From Diplonema papillatum (lineage: Eukaryota; Euglenozoa; Diplonemea; Diplonemida; Diplonemidae), in the NCBI GenBank assembly GCA_030068145.1, contig JAPJBO010000490.1, positions 1 through 64,000 of the forward strand: a DNA stretch of 64,000 nt, read 5' to 3'. The notes beneath the pieces were generated by a model that saw nothing but the letters and a program-made list of their open reading frames with translations, was not told the origin of the DNA and searched no databases. Below, piece after piece: positions 51,341 through 61,446 of this stretch. Each line of letters starts with the position of its first letter. The stretch's first letter is position 1. The position numbers and the translations under genes were made by a program.

Positions 51341-52222
51341 CTACATTGTACAGGGGGGGGCTAAATACAATTGTCACAACTGTATTCCAGAGCACGCACG
51401 CCAATCCCTGCCCCGGCAGAACTTGACAGTTGTTGAATAGAATTGTCTTGGAATACAATTGTTTCTACAGAAGTCGCCTTGTCACACGGCCAAGACGGAG
51501 ACAGTCCGGACAACACGTAGCCAAGCTGCACGAGCCGATTTCGTCCAAGGGCGCCCACCAAAGCGCCACCTACAAACGCTCCGCCGACGTGCGCCACCTA
51601 CACTACGGGCCGTTCCAAAATCACTCTACTTCTCCACTGATTTTGCGGAATCGTCTACGGCCGGCAGGCCGCAGCAGTAGATCTCGAGATAGTCGGCGAA
51701 ACCACAGTACTGGGTGTCGCCCTTCGCCACCGCCGACCACTTACGACAAACCACGTCCCTGCCGGGTCATCACGCTACTTAGTACGCTTGCGCAGTGGCT
51801 CGTAATAGCCTACAAAGGTTTCACAATAGTCACTGCCAACTTGACAAACGTAACCACCGGTCTCCAGTCTAGCGGAGCCCAGACCTGTTGTGGAGGGTCC
51901 ACGATTAGAAACCGTGTGCACAATTGTATTCCAAGGTAACTGCACCAAATACAACTGTGTTCCAACACAATTCTATTCAGCTGGACGGACTCTGAAACCG
52001 GCAAAAAGAATAGGCGCGATGTTTGTTTGTACGTGCCGGGGGAGGATTAGCCTGTTAGTGAGTGATAGTGAGTGAATATGATCGGTAGGCTAATCTTCTC
52101 CCAAACACGCTGCCAGCGTTCTCTTTCGTGTTTACAATTAATTGTTATTACGAAAAAGAATAGGCGCGATGTTTGTTTGTACGTGCCGGCCCCTTGTAGT
52201 AGGTGTCTCTCCTGAGAGTCTT

Positions 52223-52703
52223 TTACAGCGTCGTGCAGAGTTCTTTCCAATACTTTCGTTGGATTGGAAGACGCGTATATGCGTCCGCAGGCATGCTCTT
52301 CGTCGGAACAAAAAAGAGCTTCAGATGGTTCCCCTGTCTCTTCAAGGTGTCTTGCAACGCTTTCAACCAGGGTATCGCAGCGTACTTGAGGGAGTACCCT
52401 TTCCGCACAATGCCTATCACGGCCCTGTTGTCGACTCCCACCACGAGTAGGGTGTTCTCCTGGGGCTGACCCCGAACCAACATGAATAGAGCGTACAGCT
52501 CCTTCAGATAAATTGGAGACAAAGCCAAACATCTCGGGAAGATTCCGTAGTGTGCTTGGCCGTCGATGTAGGCCCAACCGACACCACTCGCATCTGAAAA
52601 TCCGAAAGCCCTGTCTGCAGGGAGCGGCTGCCAGAATACGAAAGCATTTTCCTCCAAGTGGTGCACCGTCTGACGAAGGAGGCGGAGAAGCTCCCATCCA
52701 ATG
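52223..52703 (-). CDS. RNase H domain of the YR retrotransposon
   Basis: The RNase H frame carries FGFSDASGVGWAYI (first Asp), KELYAL (Glu), VGVDNRAVIG (Asp) and PADAYTR (last Asp region), the full active-site set and the ADA.SR-like end typical of DIRS RNase H. It overlaps the RT frame but is offset by one base, with the switch near 52,700 (RT side TLDGSF, RH side WELLRLLRQ). A sequence lesion or programmed slippage would be needed to make one RT-RH protein. Confidence 0.82.
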
Positions 52704-53875
52704 TCTTCCAGCTTCGCCAGAATTCGCTATCTCTAAGGTTACCATTTCGGGTGATGCCCGACATCCAGTGCAGCAGCTGCAGCAGATCGGCAAATGGCAG
52801 CCTCAACACATGCTGTCTCCAGATGAGACACCCTGCGAGCCGCCACCACGACCGTAACGGAGCACCTGGGGCGAGCAAGAGTCTCTTGGCCGGTCCTATG
52901 ACCTTCTCAACCCACGAGGGATCCAAGCGCCACTTCTTGTCGCTCAGGTTAACCTGCAAGCCGAGCGTTATGAAGACGGAAGAAGGCTCCTTCTTCTCCC
53001 CAATTACAATCCCGTAATCGGAACACAGTTCCTCAAACCTGCTACGAATCCTTTCCAGAACGACTTGGTCGTTGCTTAGGAAAAAACAGTTGTCGATCCA
53101 AGCGAAGCTATCCGACTCTGCTTGGTAACCCTCCGTGGCGAGCTGTGCAATCGACTCGGACACTGCCTGAGCCAGCTGAGGGGCGCCCCGGTATCCCATC
53201 GGCAAGACCTTCAATCGGTAAATCTTGTTGTCCACCCGGAAACAGAAGTAGCGTCGAACCTGTTCATTCAGTGGAAACTGGAAGAAAAATGACTTAAAGT
53301 CATATTCCGCCAAGTAATCGAAACCCATCATTTTTTCTATCATCGATGGGTAGGAAGGCAGTTTACATGGCGGGCATGGGGTGTGAGCAGTTGCCGCGTT
53401 CACGCCGGTGCATGCCAGAATGAACCGAAGTTGTCCCTTTTTAGACTTTTCGACACAGAAGGCGGAGTGACACCATCTTCCCGTCTCCTTCCTACAACGA
53501 TGCCGAGGTTGAGTAAGCGAGACACGTGAGGCGAGAGTTTCTTGTTCGCCGGACCCGGAACGGTAGGCCGGCCACTACCTATCAGGGAGCGAATCTTGGC
53601 TTCTTGGACCCACTCGAAGTTGGGCCTCAGCGCCGGGAGGTCTGATACAAGCTTTTCCACGTTCACCGTGGAGCACAATGCTGGAGCCACGACCCCAGTG
53701 TAGCATGTGCTTGTCTTCGGCTTCGGCAGCTCTTGGTCCTGACTGAGCCAAGTCTCGGCGTAGTCGTAGGGGCCTGCGAAGTCCTTCAGCGTCACCGGCC
53801 ATGTCACCGTGGGTTCGTCTACCTCGGTAGGAGGGGTGCCCAGGGGACATTCGGTACCCGAGTGGATCAGGCACT
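52700..53875 (-). pseudogene. reverse transcriptase of the YR retrotransposon, frameshifted
   Basis: The RT N-terminus reads VQEAKIRSLIGSG..LSPHVSRLLNLGIVV in one frame (to ~53,441). The rest continues in the -1 frame from KKGQLRFILACTGVNAA through YDFKSFFFQFPLNE (motif A), PMGYRGAPQLAQ (B) and FAWIDNCFFLS (C, where YxDD is WIDN) to about 52,700. The switch lies at CTAAAAAGGG. A second one-base offset separates RT from RNase H. Two offsets suggest decay, though -1 slippage at the A run is possible. The second catalytic aspartate of motif C is Asn, which also argues for an inactive copy. Confidence 0.75.
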
Positions 53876-54811
53876 TCACTTTTGAAGTAGGCTCAGCGGA
53901 GCAGCAGAATCCTGGGCAGCCCCCCACAAGTGATGAGGGATGTACTGGCGGGTGGTTTCCACACTCTTGTGGCGACCCACCACCTGTGCCGCCTGCTCCC
54001 CCAATTCCGAGAAGCGAGCCACCCACGTCAATGCCGAATGCCGAAGGCCGTGCGACGTCAGATCGAGTCGAGCTCGCAGGACCATGTTGTACCGAGTGGT
54101 CCGAAGGTCGGGGTAGAACATGTACTTCTCGCCCAGCTGCAAACGGGCGTTCCACCAATCCAGCATCCACCTGACGAACCTTCCCGTCCTTTGCAGCAAC
54201 AAAGGCTGTCCGCGACCGCTCTGATCCGTCTTCCCGTTGACCAACATTACTAGCACAAGGTTCTGGTCTCGAGGGCACAACAGGATGTGCTTCGTTTCGA
54301 GCCGGATCAGGTCGATTAGTCGAGCCCCGAGACTCCATTGGGTCGCCAGGGCGGCGCGATAGAGCCCAGTCATCTCGCGGACCGCTTCCTCCACCTGCTG
54401 GTTGCCCACCAATGTGCGAGACGTAAGAGCCCTGCGTTCGTACTCTTTTAGCTCGCGGCTCAGAGTTCTTCGGAACGCAGCCGTCGGGTCGATTGACAGC
54501 ATCCGACGATACGTCATGTACTGCCGAGCGGACTGCGTCTGGAGCTCTCCCTTTTCCAGCTTCAGCTGGAGCCACATGAGGAAGATGTGGTCCTCGGGCA
54601 GGTGAGGATGGCTCCTTCTGACCAGAGAGGCGAAAGCCTCGCTGCGTGTCTGTACACTGGAGAGCGCAGCTGAGTTCGCATAGCACTGCGAAGCTCTTTC
54701 CAGAACTCTCCGGTGGAGATAAGGTATCTCGTCGGCAGAAATCCGTTCCCGTTTTCGGGAATTTGAAGCTGGGAGTGGAAGCCGGTAGCGGGTCGGAGCA
54801 GGTAGGTTGAG
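53876..54811 (-). CDS. tyrosine recombinase of the YR retrotransposon
   Basis: The frame is open from directly after the gag stop codon and shares gag's reading frame. The N-terminal helical domain (RKRERISADEIPYL, ERASQCYANSAAL) begins before the first ATG (54,577), so that ATG cannot be the true start. The catalytic domain has the Arg in WSLGARLIDLIRL, HGLRHSALTW (HxxR), VGRHKSVETTRQYI (second His and nucleophile Tyr). All residues are present. It would integrate a circular DNA copy by site-specific recombination, without a DDE integrase. Translation probably needs readthrough of the gag TGA or reinitiation. Confidence 0.85.
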   Translation of the reverse strand, partial: LNLPAPTRYRLPLPASNSRKRERISADEIPYLHRRVLERASQCYANSAALSSVQTRSEAFASLVRRSHPHLPEDHIFLMWLQLKLEKGELQTQSARQYMTYRRMLSIDPTAAFRRTLSRELKEYERRALTSRTLVGNQQVEEAVREMTGLYRAALATQWSLGARLIDLIRLETKHILLCPRDQNLVLVMLVNGKTDQSGRGQPLLLQRTGRFVRWMLDWWNARLQLGEKYMFYPDLRTTRYNMVLRARLDLTSHGLRHSALTWVARFSELGEQAAQVVGRHKSVETTRQYIPHHLWGAAQDSAAPLSLLQK

Positions 54812-55732
54812 TCACCCCCTTTTCGCCTTCTTTACACGGTTCTCCTTCTCCACTTCGTTTTTTGGTGCCTGCGGGGTCTTTACCTGCAATAAGGCGTTTT
54901 GGAGATTGGTGGCCCACCGGTCGTCCATACCCCCGAACTTCACCTTTCGGGCCCTGCCCTCATAGAGCGAGGAGGACTCGCCGGAGCCACCAGTTCTGAA
55001 CCGAAGACGGTTCGACTCCATCCGGACGATGGTAGCCTGCATGGCCTGAAGCACGGGAGGGTTGTTGTGAGCAACAGGCAGAAGAGCCCACAGAGAGTCG
55101 TAAGACGACCTCAGCTCATGCCGGTACGCCTGCCCCGCCTCGTTCACCTCTAACGCCTCACCAAACCGGCGGGTGAGGTCATTGCGTAGGGAGAGCCGGC
55201 CCCCCGAAGTCTTCAGCAAGGGGGCCCACGTCTGGACTCGTCGCGCGTCTACTTCGGCATTCTCAGCAGCCTCTGCCTCCTGGCGGTCTCGGGCAGCATC
55301 TGCCTTGAGTTTCGACAGCTCAGACTGGGTGCCTGTGAGCTGGTGCAAAAGGAGAGAAAAGGGCGCCTTCCAGGGTCCATCTGGAAGATTCTCCAGGACC
55401 GCCTGTAGGGCTCCGCCCTCGTCCTCATCCTCCCCCGGCTGAGGAAACAGCCTCGGGAACTCGATTGGGCCCTCGAGGTCGTCGGCCATGGCTGCGCGCT
55501 TGTTTCGGTCAGCAAGGCAGCAACAGACTGGACAGCTCCAGTTGTCGTCCTTAATGCTTTCCAAGAAGCTTGCAGCGTCCGGTCCCAACTTCTTGGTTAC
55601 GCATCCTGCAGATGCGATGTAACCGCAAGAAGCACACCTCGACGAGGTGTCCGGCCTGTGTGCAATGCTGCACGTCGCGAATATGCATTCGCTCTCCGCT
55701 TCATCGTAATCCTCCCCGCGGGGGAGTTTCAC
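54812..55732 (-). CDS. gag-like protein of the YR retrotransposon with PHD-like finger (306 aa)
   Basis: The N-terminus has a treble-clef/PHD-like cysteine array (CIFATC, CASC, GC, W.CPVCC between residues ~15 and 72). A central coiled-coil-like region follows (SELSKLKADAARDRQEAEAA, ~138-160), and a basic C-terminus (NRVKKAKRG) ends at TGA 54,812-54,814. Position upstream of YR and RT and the lack of enzymatic motifs suggest Gag. PHD-like fingers occur in other protist retroelements and could bind histone tails; here that is inference. Intact. Confidence 0.75.
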   Translation of the reverse strand: MKLPRGEDYDEAESECIFATCSIAHRPDTSSRCASCGYIASAGCVTKKLGPDAASFLESIKDDNWSCPVCCCLADRNKRAAMADDLEGPIEFPRLFPQPGEDEDEGGALQAVLENLPDGPWKAPFSLLLHQLTGTQSELSKLKADAARDRQEAEAAENAEVDARRVQTWAPLLKTSGGRLSLRNDLTRRFGEALEVNEAGQAYRHELRSSYDSLWALLPVAHNNPPVLQAMQATIVRMESNRLRFRTGGSGESSSLYEGRARKVKFGGMDDRWATNLQNALLQVKTPQAPKNEVEKENRVKKAKRG

Positions 55733-55995
55733 GACGGGGATAGCACCCCATTCGACTTCTCCCTCGAGGATGTCAGTCCGAGTTGGTGCCAGTCTTTGTT
55801 TGTACGTGCCGGGGGAGGATTAGCCTGTTGGTGAGTGATAGTGAGTTAATATGATCGGTAGGCTAATCTTCTCCCAAACACGCTGCCAGCGTTCTCTTTC
55901 GTGTTTACAATTAATTGTTATTACGAAAAAAAAAAGACAATTGTATTCAAAGGACACAATTGTATTCCAAGACAATTGTATTTAGCGCCCCCCTG

Positions 55996-56140
55996 TAGCC
56001 AAGTTTGGGATTAACCAGGAAAAGCATTCGCTCTGCATTGAGTCTTGTTTAGTTTTTAGACTGTTTCTTGTAGTAAGCGGTCGGTTTGTTGAAGTCTCCG
56101 TTTGACTTGTGAGGCGAGGGGGAAGGGTTTTTATGTTGAG
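55996..56140. other. flank between TIR element and tandem array
   Basis: Sequence read in minus frames as a continuation of the array's truncated esterase 5' region; no independent feature. Confidence 0.4.
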
Positions 56141-57742
56141 TTTTTTTGTAATCTTGAAAGTGAAGAACTTGGAGATGACGGTCGGTTTCCCGAGGATCGA
56201 AGCGGTGCTGCAAAGAGCAGCGTGTGCTTGGGCGGCTTCGTAGTCGCCTGCAGCGGCGCCGGTGCTCCCGCGCGCGGTGTCCGTGAGCTTCATCGCCGGG
56301 ATGTGCGAGGTCGATGATGACGGGGAGCACACTGACGACGGCGAGCAGAGCCGCACGTCATCCGCCCGCACCTCCGGGCTGGGGGTTTCGTATGCTGTCG
56401 GTGTCCATGTCATCTATGGGCTGCAGCTCGATAGAGTAGCCATCCGACCCGTTGTCATTCATTGATGTTTCTCTCATCCCCCTTGTCTTAGCGTTCGATG
56501 TGGTTTACAGGTCGGTGTTTTAAGTTCTCCAGTTGACCATTCAGGCTGGGAGTCGGGTAGTGACAGAGATGGACAGGTTTGCACACTTTAACTACTGTGA
56601 TTAACCCGCTATCAAATTAGCCCTGTTTGGTTGAAGCTGAGTTTTTTGTAATCTTGAAAGTGAAGAACTTGGAGATGACGGTCGGTTTCCCGAGGATCGA
56701 AGCGGTGCTGCAAAGAGCAGCGTGTGCTTGGGCGGCTTCGTAGTCGCCTGCAGCGGCGCCGGTGCTCCCGCGCGCGGTGTCCGTGAGCTTCATCGCCGGG
56801 ATGTGCGAGGTCGATGATGACGGGGAGCACACTGACGACGGCGAGCAGAGCCGCACGTCATCCGCCCGCACCTCCGGGCTGGGGGTTTCGTATGCTGTCG
56901 GTGTCCATGTCATCTATGGGCTGCAGCTCGATAGAGTAGCCATCCGACCCGTTGTCATTCATTGATGTTTCTCTCATCCCCCTTGTCTTAGCGTTCGATG
57001 TGGTTTACAGGTCGGTGTTTTAAGTTCTCCAGTTGACCATTCAGGCTGGGAGTCGGGTAGTGACAGAGATGGACAGGTTTGCACACTTTAACTACTGTGA
57101 TTAACCCGCTATCAAATTAGCCCTGTTTGGTTGAAGCTGAGTTTTTTGTAATCTTGAAAGTGAAGAACTTGGAGATGACGGTCGGTTTCCCGAGGATCGA
57201 AGCGGTGCTGCAAAGAGCAGCGTGTGCTTGGGCGGCTTCGTAGTCGCCTGCAGCGGCGCCGGTGCTCCCGCGCGCGGTGTCCGTGAGCTTCATCGCCGGG
57301 ATGTGCGAGGTCGATGATGACGGGGAGCACACTGACGACGGCGAGCAGAGCCGCACGTCATCCGCCCGCACCTCCGGGCTGGGGGTTTCGTATGCTGTCG
57401 GTGTCCATGTCATCTATGGGCTGCAGCTCGATAGAGTAGCCATCCGACCCGTTGTCATTCATTGATGTTTCTCTCATCCCCCTTGTCTTAGCGTTCGATG
57501 TGGTTTACAGGTCGGTGTTTTAAGTTCTCCAGTTGACCATTCAGGCTGGGAGTCGGGTAGTGACAGAGATGGACAGGTTTGCACACTTTAACTACTGTGA
57601 TTAACCCGCTATCAAATTAGCCCTGTTTGGTTGAAGCTGAGTTTTTTGTAATCTTGAAAGTGATGAACCTGGAGTTGACGGTCGGTTTCCCGAGGATCGA
57701 AGCGGTGCTGCAAAGAGCAGCGTCTGCTTGGGTGGCTTCGTT
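56141..57742 (-). pseudogene. 500-bp tandem array (3.2 units) of a carboxylesterase 5' end
   Basis: Units 56,141-56,640, 56,641-57,140 and 57,141-57,640 are essentially identical; a partial fourth ends near 57,742 with more changes. Each contains, on the minus strand, the upstream region, the start codon (MRETSMNDNG) and about 85 codons homologous to 50,550-50,792, then unrelated sequence (ISKFFTFKITK). All units lack the same 2 nt in the AGAGCCC stretch of the parent (AACCCCCAGCCCGG), shifting the frame and giving an early TGA. They cannot make the esterase, and the mutation predates the amplification. Confidence 0.88.
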
Positions 57743-58299
57743 TCCTGTACAGAGCAGAGACATGATCATTGAAGCAGTGGGACACAGGCCTTCTGAAAGC
57801 TACAATCCGGAAAGTTGTTGGACCCTTCGTTGACTCTCAACCTTTTCCTGCTGGACCCTCAGGACCCCCCTGGAATAAATCCTGGTAAAAGCACCTGATA
57901 AAGGTCCTGGTAATCCTTTCGGGACATGGTTTAGCTGACGGTAACCGGAGCAATGACAGCTGCCTCTTACTGCGACTGCGCGTGAGGTACGTTGTGCACT
58001 ACAAGGCGAAAAAGAAGGTGTAAGCGGCAACGGACGGCGGGCGCCAAAGGCTATAGAGTCAAGGCAGGCGGTAGGAAACAGACAATACGGCACGAAGGGG
58101 GTGGAGTCGGGGTGGGGGGGGGCGACGACGGAGTTCGGATACCGCGCCACCAGCTGGCCTTTCAGCGTTGCTGGCGGTCAACCGGGAGCTGACGTGCTGT
58201 CGGTCGCCGCGTTTCGTTCGTTTCTTTGATCTTGGCACACCGGCCTCCGGGTCACCTTCGCCGCAGCTCGACTTCGAGGATAAATGTTTCTCTGGCGCC
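57743..58299. other. no recognisable gene
   Basis: Nothing supported; short G-rich run at 58,110-58,121. Confidence 0.45.
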
Positions 58300-58500
58300 T
58301 CTCTCGCCTTTGGGTAATGGAGCCGGAGGTGGTATTTCCAATTACCACTAGGATAACTGGCTTGTGTGCACTGGAAATATGACGAATATGGACGTGTTAG
58401 CGGAAGTCGAATGCTACCGATGAAAGACTTTCCACCAGGGATAACTGGCTCTGCACTGGAAATATGACAAATATGGACGTGGTATGCGGAAGTCAAATAC
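58300..58500 (+). pseudogene. LSU rRNA-like tandem pair (peptidyl-transferase region motif)
   Basis: TTACCACTAGGATAACTGGC (58,341) and CCACCAGGGATAACTGGC (58,431) match the conserved LSU sequence around AGGGATAACTGGCTTGTG. Each is followed by TGCACTGGAAATATGAC.AA and TATGGACGTG, so the ~90-bp unit is duplicated in tandem. Beyond the motif the match to rRNA is weak, so this is a fragment or a repeat that captured rRNA sequence. Confidence 0.6.
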
Positions 58501-59097
58501 TATTACCATCGCCAGTGTGAAATTTGCTTCAGGTCGAGACACAACGAGGTTGGACGCCTCGGCGGTGTTCACCTTTTTCCCAGCCGCTTAATCAAAAAAC
58601 GCTTTTGCGCAACGGACGGTTCGCGTCCGTTGTTTGTAGCTCAGTGTTGAGGGTGTGCCTCCGCTGATCACACAAAAGGTCGGGTTTTCGTGCCACTCCA
58701 CCCGGAGTTGGCTAGCGTGCCAGTTGTCCTTCGACTGTCGTTTGCTTCCTGATCTGTGTCTACCGTTCTCATAGCCGATCCGGGGCGGGTGTTTTTCCGC
58801 TCGACCCAAACCCTGATTATTTGGTTTTCAGGATCAACTCGACGGTGGTTGCCTGCTGATCAAAAGAGCTGAGTTTTGTGCTGGTCAATTGGAGCTGCCG
58901 TGCAGGTTGCCGGTCGACTTTCTTTCCGCTCCTTCATCCTGGGTTCATCTTGCCTTGCTTGAGCCTTGGAGTCAAAGATTCGTCGTTCTTTTATCTTCTC
59001 TTCGTCTTGTCCAAGGCGTCCTATAGTTTCCTCCTCCCTGCAGGGTGCTTGCTCCAGCAGTGGGTCCGGACGCTCTTCGACTTCTCAATGCTGGCTC
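58501..59097. other. no recognisable gene
   Basis: Nothing supported. Confidence 0.45.
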
Positions 59098-59175
59098 GTC
59101 TTTTTAGAGTTAAAGTTCGCTTGAAATTCCGGGGTTTTAGGGTCTCCGTGTGGCTGTCCATGAGTTTTTATAAAA
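59098..59175 (+). repeat. dispersed GTCTCC repeat, 5' half
   Basis: CTTTTTAGAGTTAAAGTTCG through TTAGGGTCTCCGTGTG matches 63,441 and 48,452, then diverges at GGCTGTCCATGAG. Confidence 0.85.
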
Positions 59176-61446
59176 GTCTTGTTTTGGTTTGCAAGCGGAG
59201 AGAGAGGGCACGCCGCCAGCAGGAAAAGGAAGCAACAACGATGCTCCTAGTAATGCGGCGAGTGACACAACAGGGGCAGAGCCCAAGTTTGGACCGGTGT
59301 TCTACGGATAGCCGGAACGTGGCGCAAGCATAAGGACATCGCCACTGTCGAGGCGAATCTGTTGGAATCCCGGGCAAGCTACTCTGTTTCTCTGGACGGA
59401 TTGGAGACGGCAAACCTGTCGTTCGGACTATTACTAGTCTTCAAAGAAACAAGTTTCTTTTCCTACAAAGGGTAAGAGTCCATAATTCTTCGGTGAGCCA
59501 GTGCTCCGTAGAACCGCTGAACTCATCCCAGGGCGGCGGTTGTCCCGGAAAAAAGCATGCGAGGTCTACTGAGAGAGAAGGGCAAAATAAATTGCGCAGG
59601 TTTTGTTTCACCCTTATTTTCTACGGTTTTCGTTATCAATAACTCCATCATTGCACTCTCAGCGGTCCTTGCGCGTGCCTATCAATGACAGGAATGTTGA
59701 GGTTTCTTTCTTATCGACGGCAATAAATCAGGGGTTCAGTTAGGACTTTCTGCTCTATTCCCGGTGTTCCGGGTTTTGCCATCAGATCCACCAGCTCTTT
59801 GCACAACTCTTTCTCGTGGTCATGGCTGTGGTAGTCCTAGTGTGCAAGCCGGTTCCAGGCTCATTTTTAGAGTGAAAGTTTTTGTGTCACCGTGGATCCC
59901 GAGAGACGATCAGTTTGGTGTGTCTTGCCACCTTTTTTCTGTCTTTTCCAAATTCGGTTTTGAGGCGAAACCCGGTCTTGGAAACCGGGAAGCCGGCCCT
60001 AACTAAAACCCCTGCAATAATGGACGTTGAGGTCGTAGAAGCGGGGGGGGGGGGGGGGGGGGGGGGGACTGATTTGCGTTTGTTGTCAGCACACCCCCTC
60101 CCAGTGGGATTTTCTCTGTTCCCCCGGTAAACTCGGCGGTGGTTCCCGCAGGTCCGCTGCCGTATCAAAAAAGTTGCCCAGGTTCCGATTCGATGATTTG
60201 ATTGAACGCACGCAGGGTTGTATTTATCACCGAGACATTCTTGGCGAAATGGGTATTGCAGGCCGCAAGAACGAACCCCGAGTCTTTTTCTTTAGACGGC
60301 TTCCTAGTAGAACCTTGAAGGGTCCTTTTGAGGTTGAAAGGACCGGTTTTTTCGAGTCACCGGTTGACTGCTGAACGCTGTCGAGTTTCTGTTGCCGACA
60401 ATCAAGCGATTTGATGTACAGTCTGCCGTCATTCGACGTTCTGTTATCCTCCCTTTTGGGTGGTGGCTCTACATTCAATCTGGTACCCCCGAAAACCCGT
60501 ATTGCGTACACCCCAGGACTTCAGCAGCCATATACTAAGTCAATGCGGGAGTGAAAAAGTGCGGGAGTGGCCACTCCCGCATTGAGGGAGTGAGGCCGAC
60601 CGCACAAATGACCGCAAAACCACTCCCGCGGAGTGGGAGTTCGGGGTGGAGTTCGTGCATATGAGTCAGACTTTGAGTGCGTGAGCTCCTCCGAAGAAAG
60701 GCCCATCGCACTCGCGTAGTTCGTGCGGGGTTTGTGAAACGGCGAGGACTACATTCTATATGTGTAGTGCAGTAATGGACATTTTGCCGTAGTGACAGGT
60801 TATGTAAGCCCTGTCAGGTCCGTTTAGATACTCAGTTAGCCACCGACTGCATGTGGAGAAGACAAAAGTAGCCCTACCCCGTATTGCGGAGTTCCCGCGT
60901 AGTTTGCGCGGAGTTCTTGCGTACTTCGTTACTTCGGTTTCCGGGGGTACCACAATCCTCCCTCTTTTTTCCTTTTTCGTTCTTTTGTTCTGCTTTCATT
61001 ATTTTTGGTGCGTTAGTGATGATTATAATACTTTCAGACGGCTGATTTTTGATTGTCGTTTCCCTCCCTCTAGTTAGCTGCAGACGGAAATAGGTATCCC
61101 TGCGTGAACGGTCCTGTGGAATAGAAGGGGGGGGGCATAGGTGCGCTGCTGTCGCAGTGAAAGGGCGGGAAAGAATGTATTTGTGAAAAAGTGCTTGTAA
61201 AGTGGTAGTTTAATGGTGGAACCACTTTCGCAGCCTCATAGCCTTCTAGATCGTGCTTTGGAACTCCGCGTAAGCGCGGCAACCCGCGAGCGGTCATTCG
61301 AGCTTCGGCACCAAAAAAGACTGCTTTTCTATGGTACCTCTGTGTTGCGGACAATCAACCGTGGTTGCTGTGCGGTCTGGTGCCTTTGAACGTAACGTGT
61401 TGCCTCCTTAGTTTCGTTTTTAGACTATCAAGAAGGGGAGGTTCAG
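59176..61446. other. no recognisable gene; poly-G run and palindromes
   Basis: Contains a run of about 27 G residues (60,041-60,067), a 22-bp perfect palindrome centred on GGAGTGGCCACTCC (60,560-60,581) within a cluster of inverted CACTCCCGC motifs (60,541-60,640), and a GTCTCC-family head remnant at 59,863-59,885. No gene is supported. Confidence 0.5.

Larger units (their letters stand above)
52003..55925 (-). mobile_element. DIRS-order YR retrotransposon with split direct repeats
   Basis: In the minus orientation: A1 (55,925 to 55,796), gag, YR, RT, RNase H, then B1 (52,189-52,153), A2 (52,152-52,040) and B2 (52,039-52,003). A1 and A2 are ~115-130 bp and nearly identical (CCAAACACGCTGCCAGCG, GATCGGTAGGCTAATC). 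B1 and B2 are identical 37-bp blocks (AAAAAGAATAGGCGCG..ACGTGCCGG on the plus strand). This A1-ORFs-B1-A2-B2 layout is the split direct repeat arrangement known from PAT/Ngaro/VIPER-type elements. The YR lies before the RT, as in VIPER/TATE, not after it as in DIRS1 and Ngaro. Confidence 0.85.
51351..55995. mobile_element. TIR element split by a YR retrotransposon
   Basis: Termini CAGGGGGG.GCTAAATACAATTGT on both sides in inverted orientation (51,351-51,374 and 55,971-55,995) are flanked by TA. Subterminal copies of ACAATTGTATTCC in both orientations occur at 51,377, 51,455, 51,921 and 55,940-55,980, including an inner inverted pair (51,430-51,465 against 51,920-51,980). No transposase is recognisable in the ~700 bp that belong to it, so it is non-autonomous. 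Removing 52,003-55,925 leaves a ~720-bp element. Confidence 0.68.

Noticed and set aside
53876..54917. The N-terminal two thirds of a 505-codon minus frame overlapping the recombinase
   Set aside because: The recombinase frame there has all catalytic motifs; only the last part of the 505-codon frame (after ~53,875) is real RT sequence.
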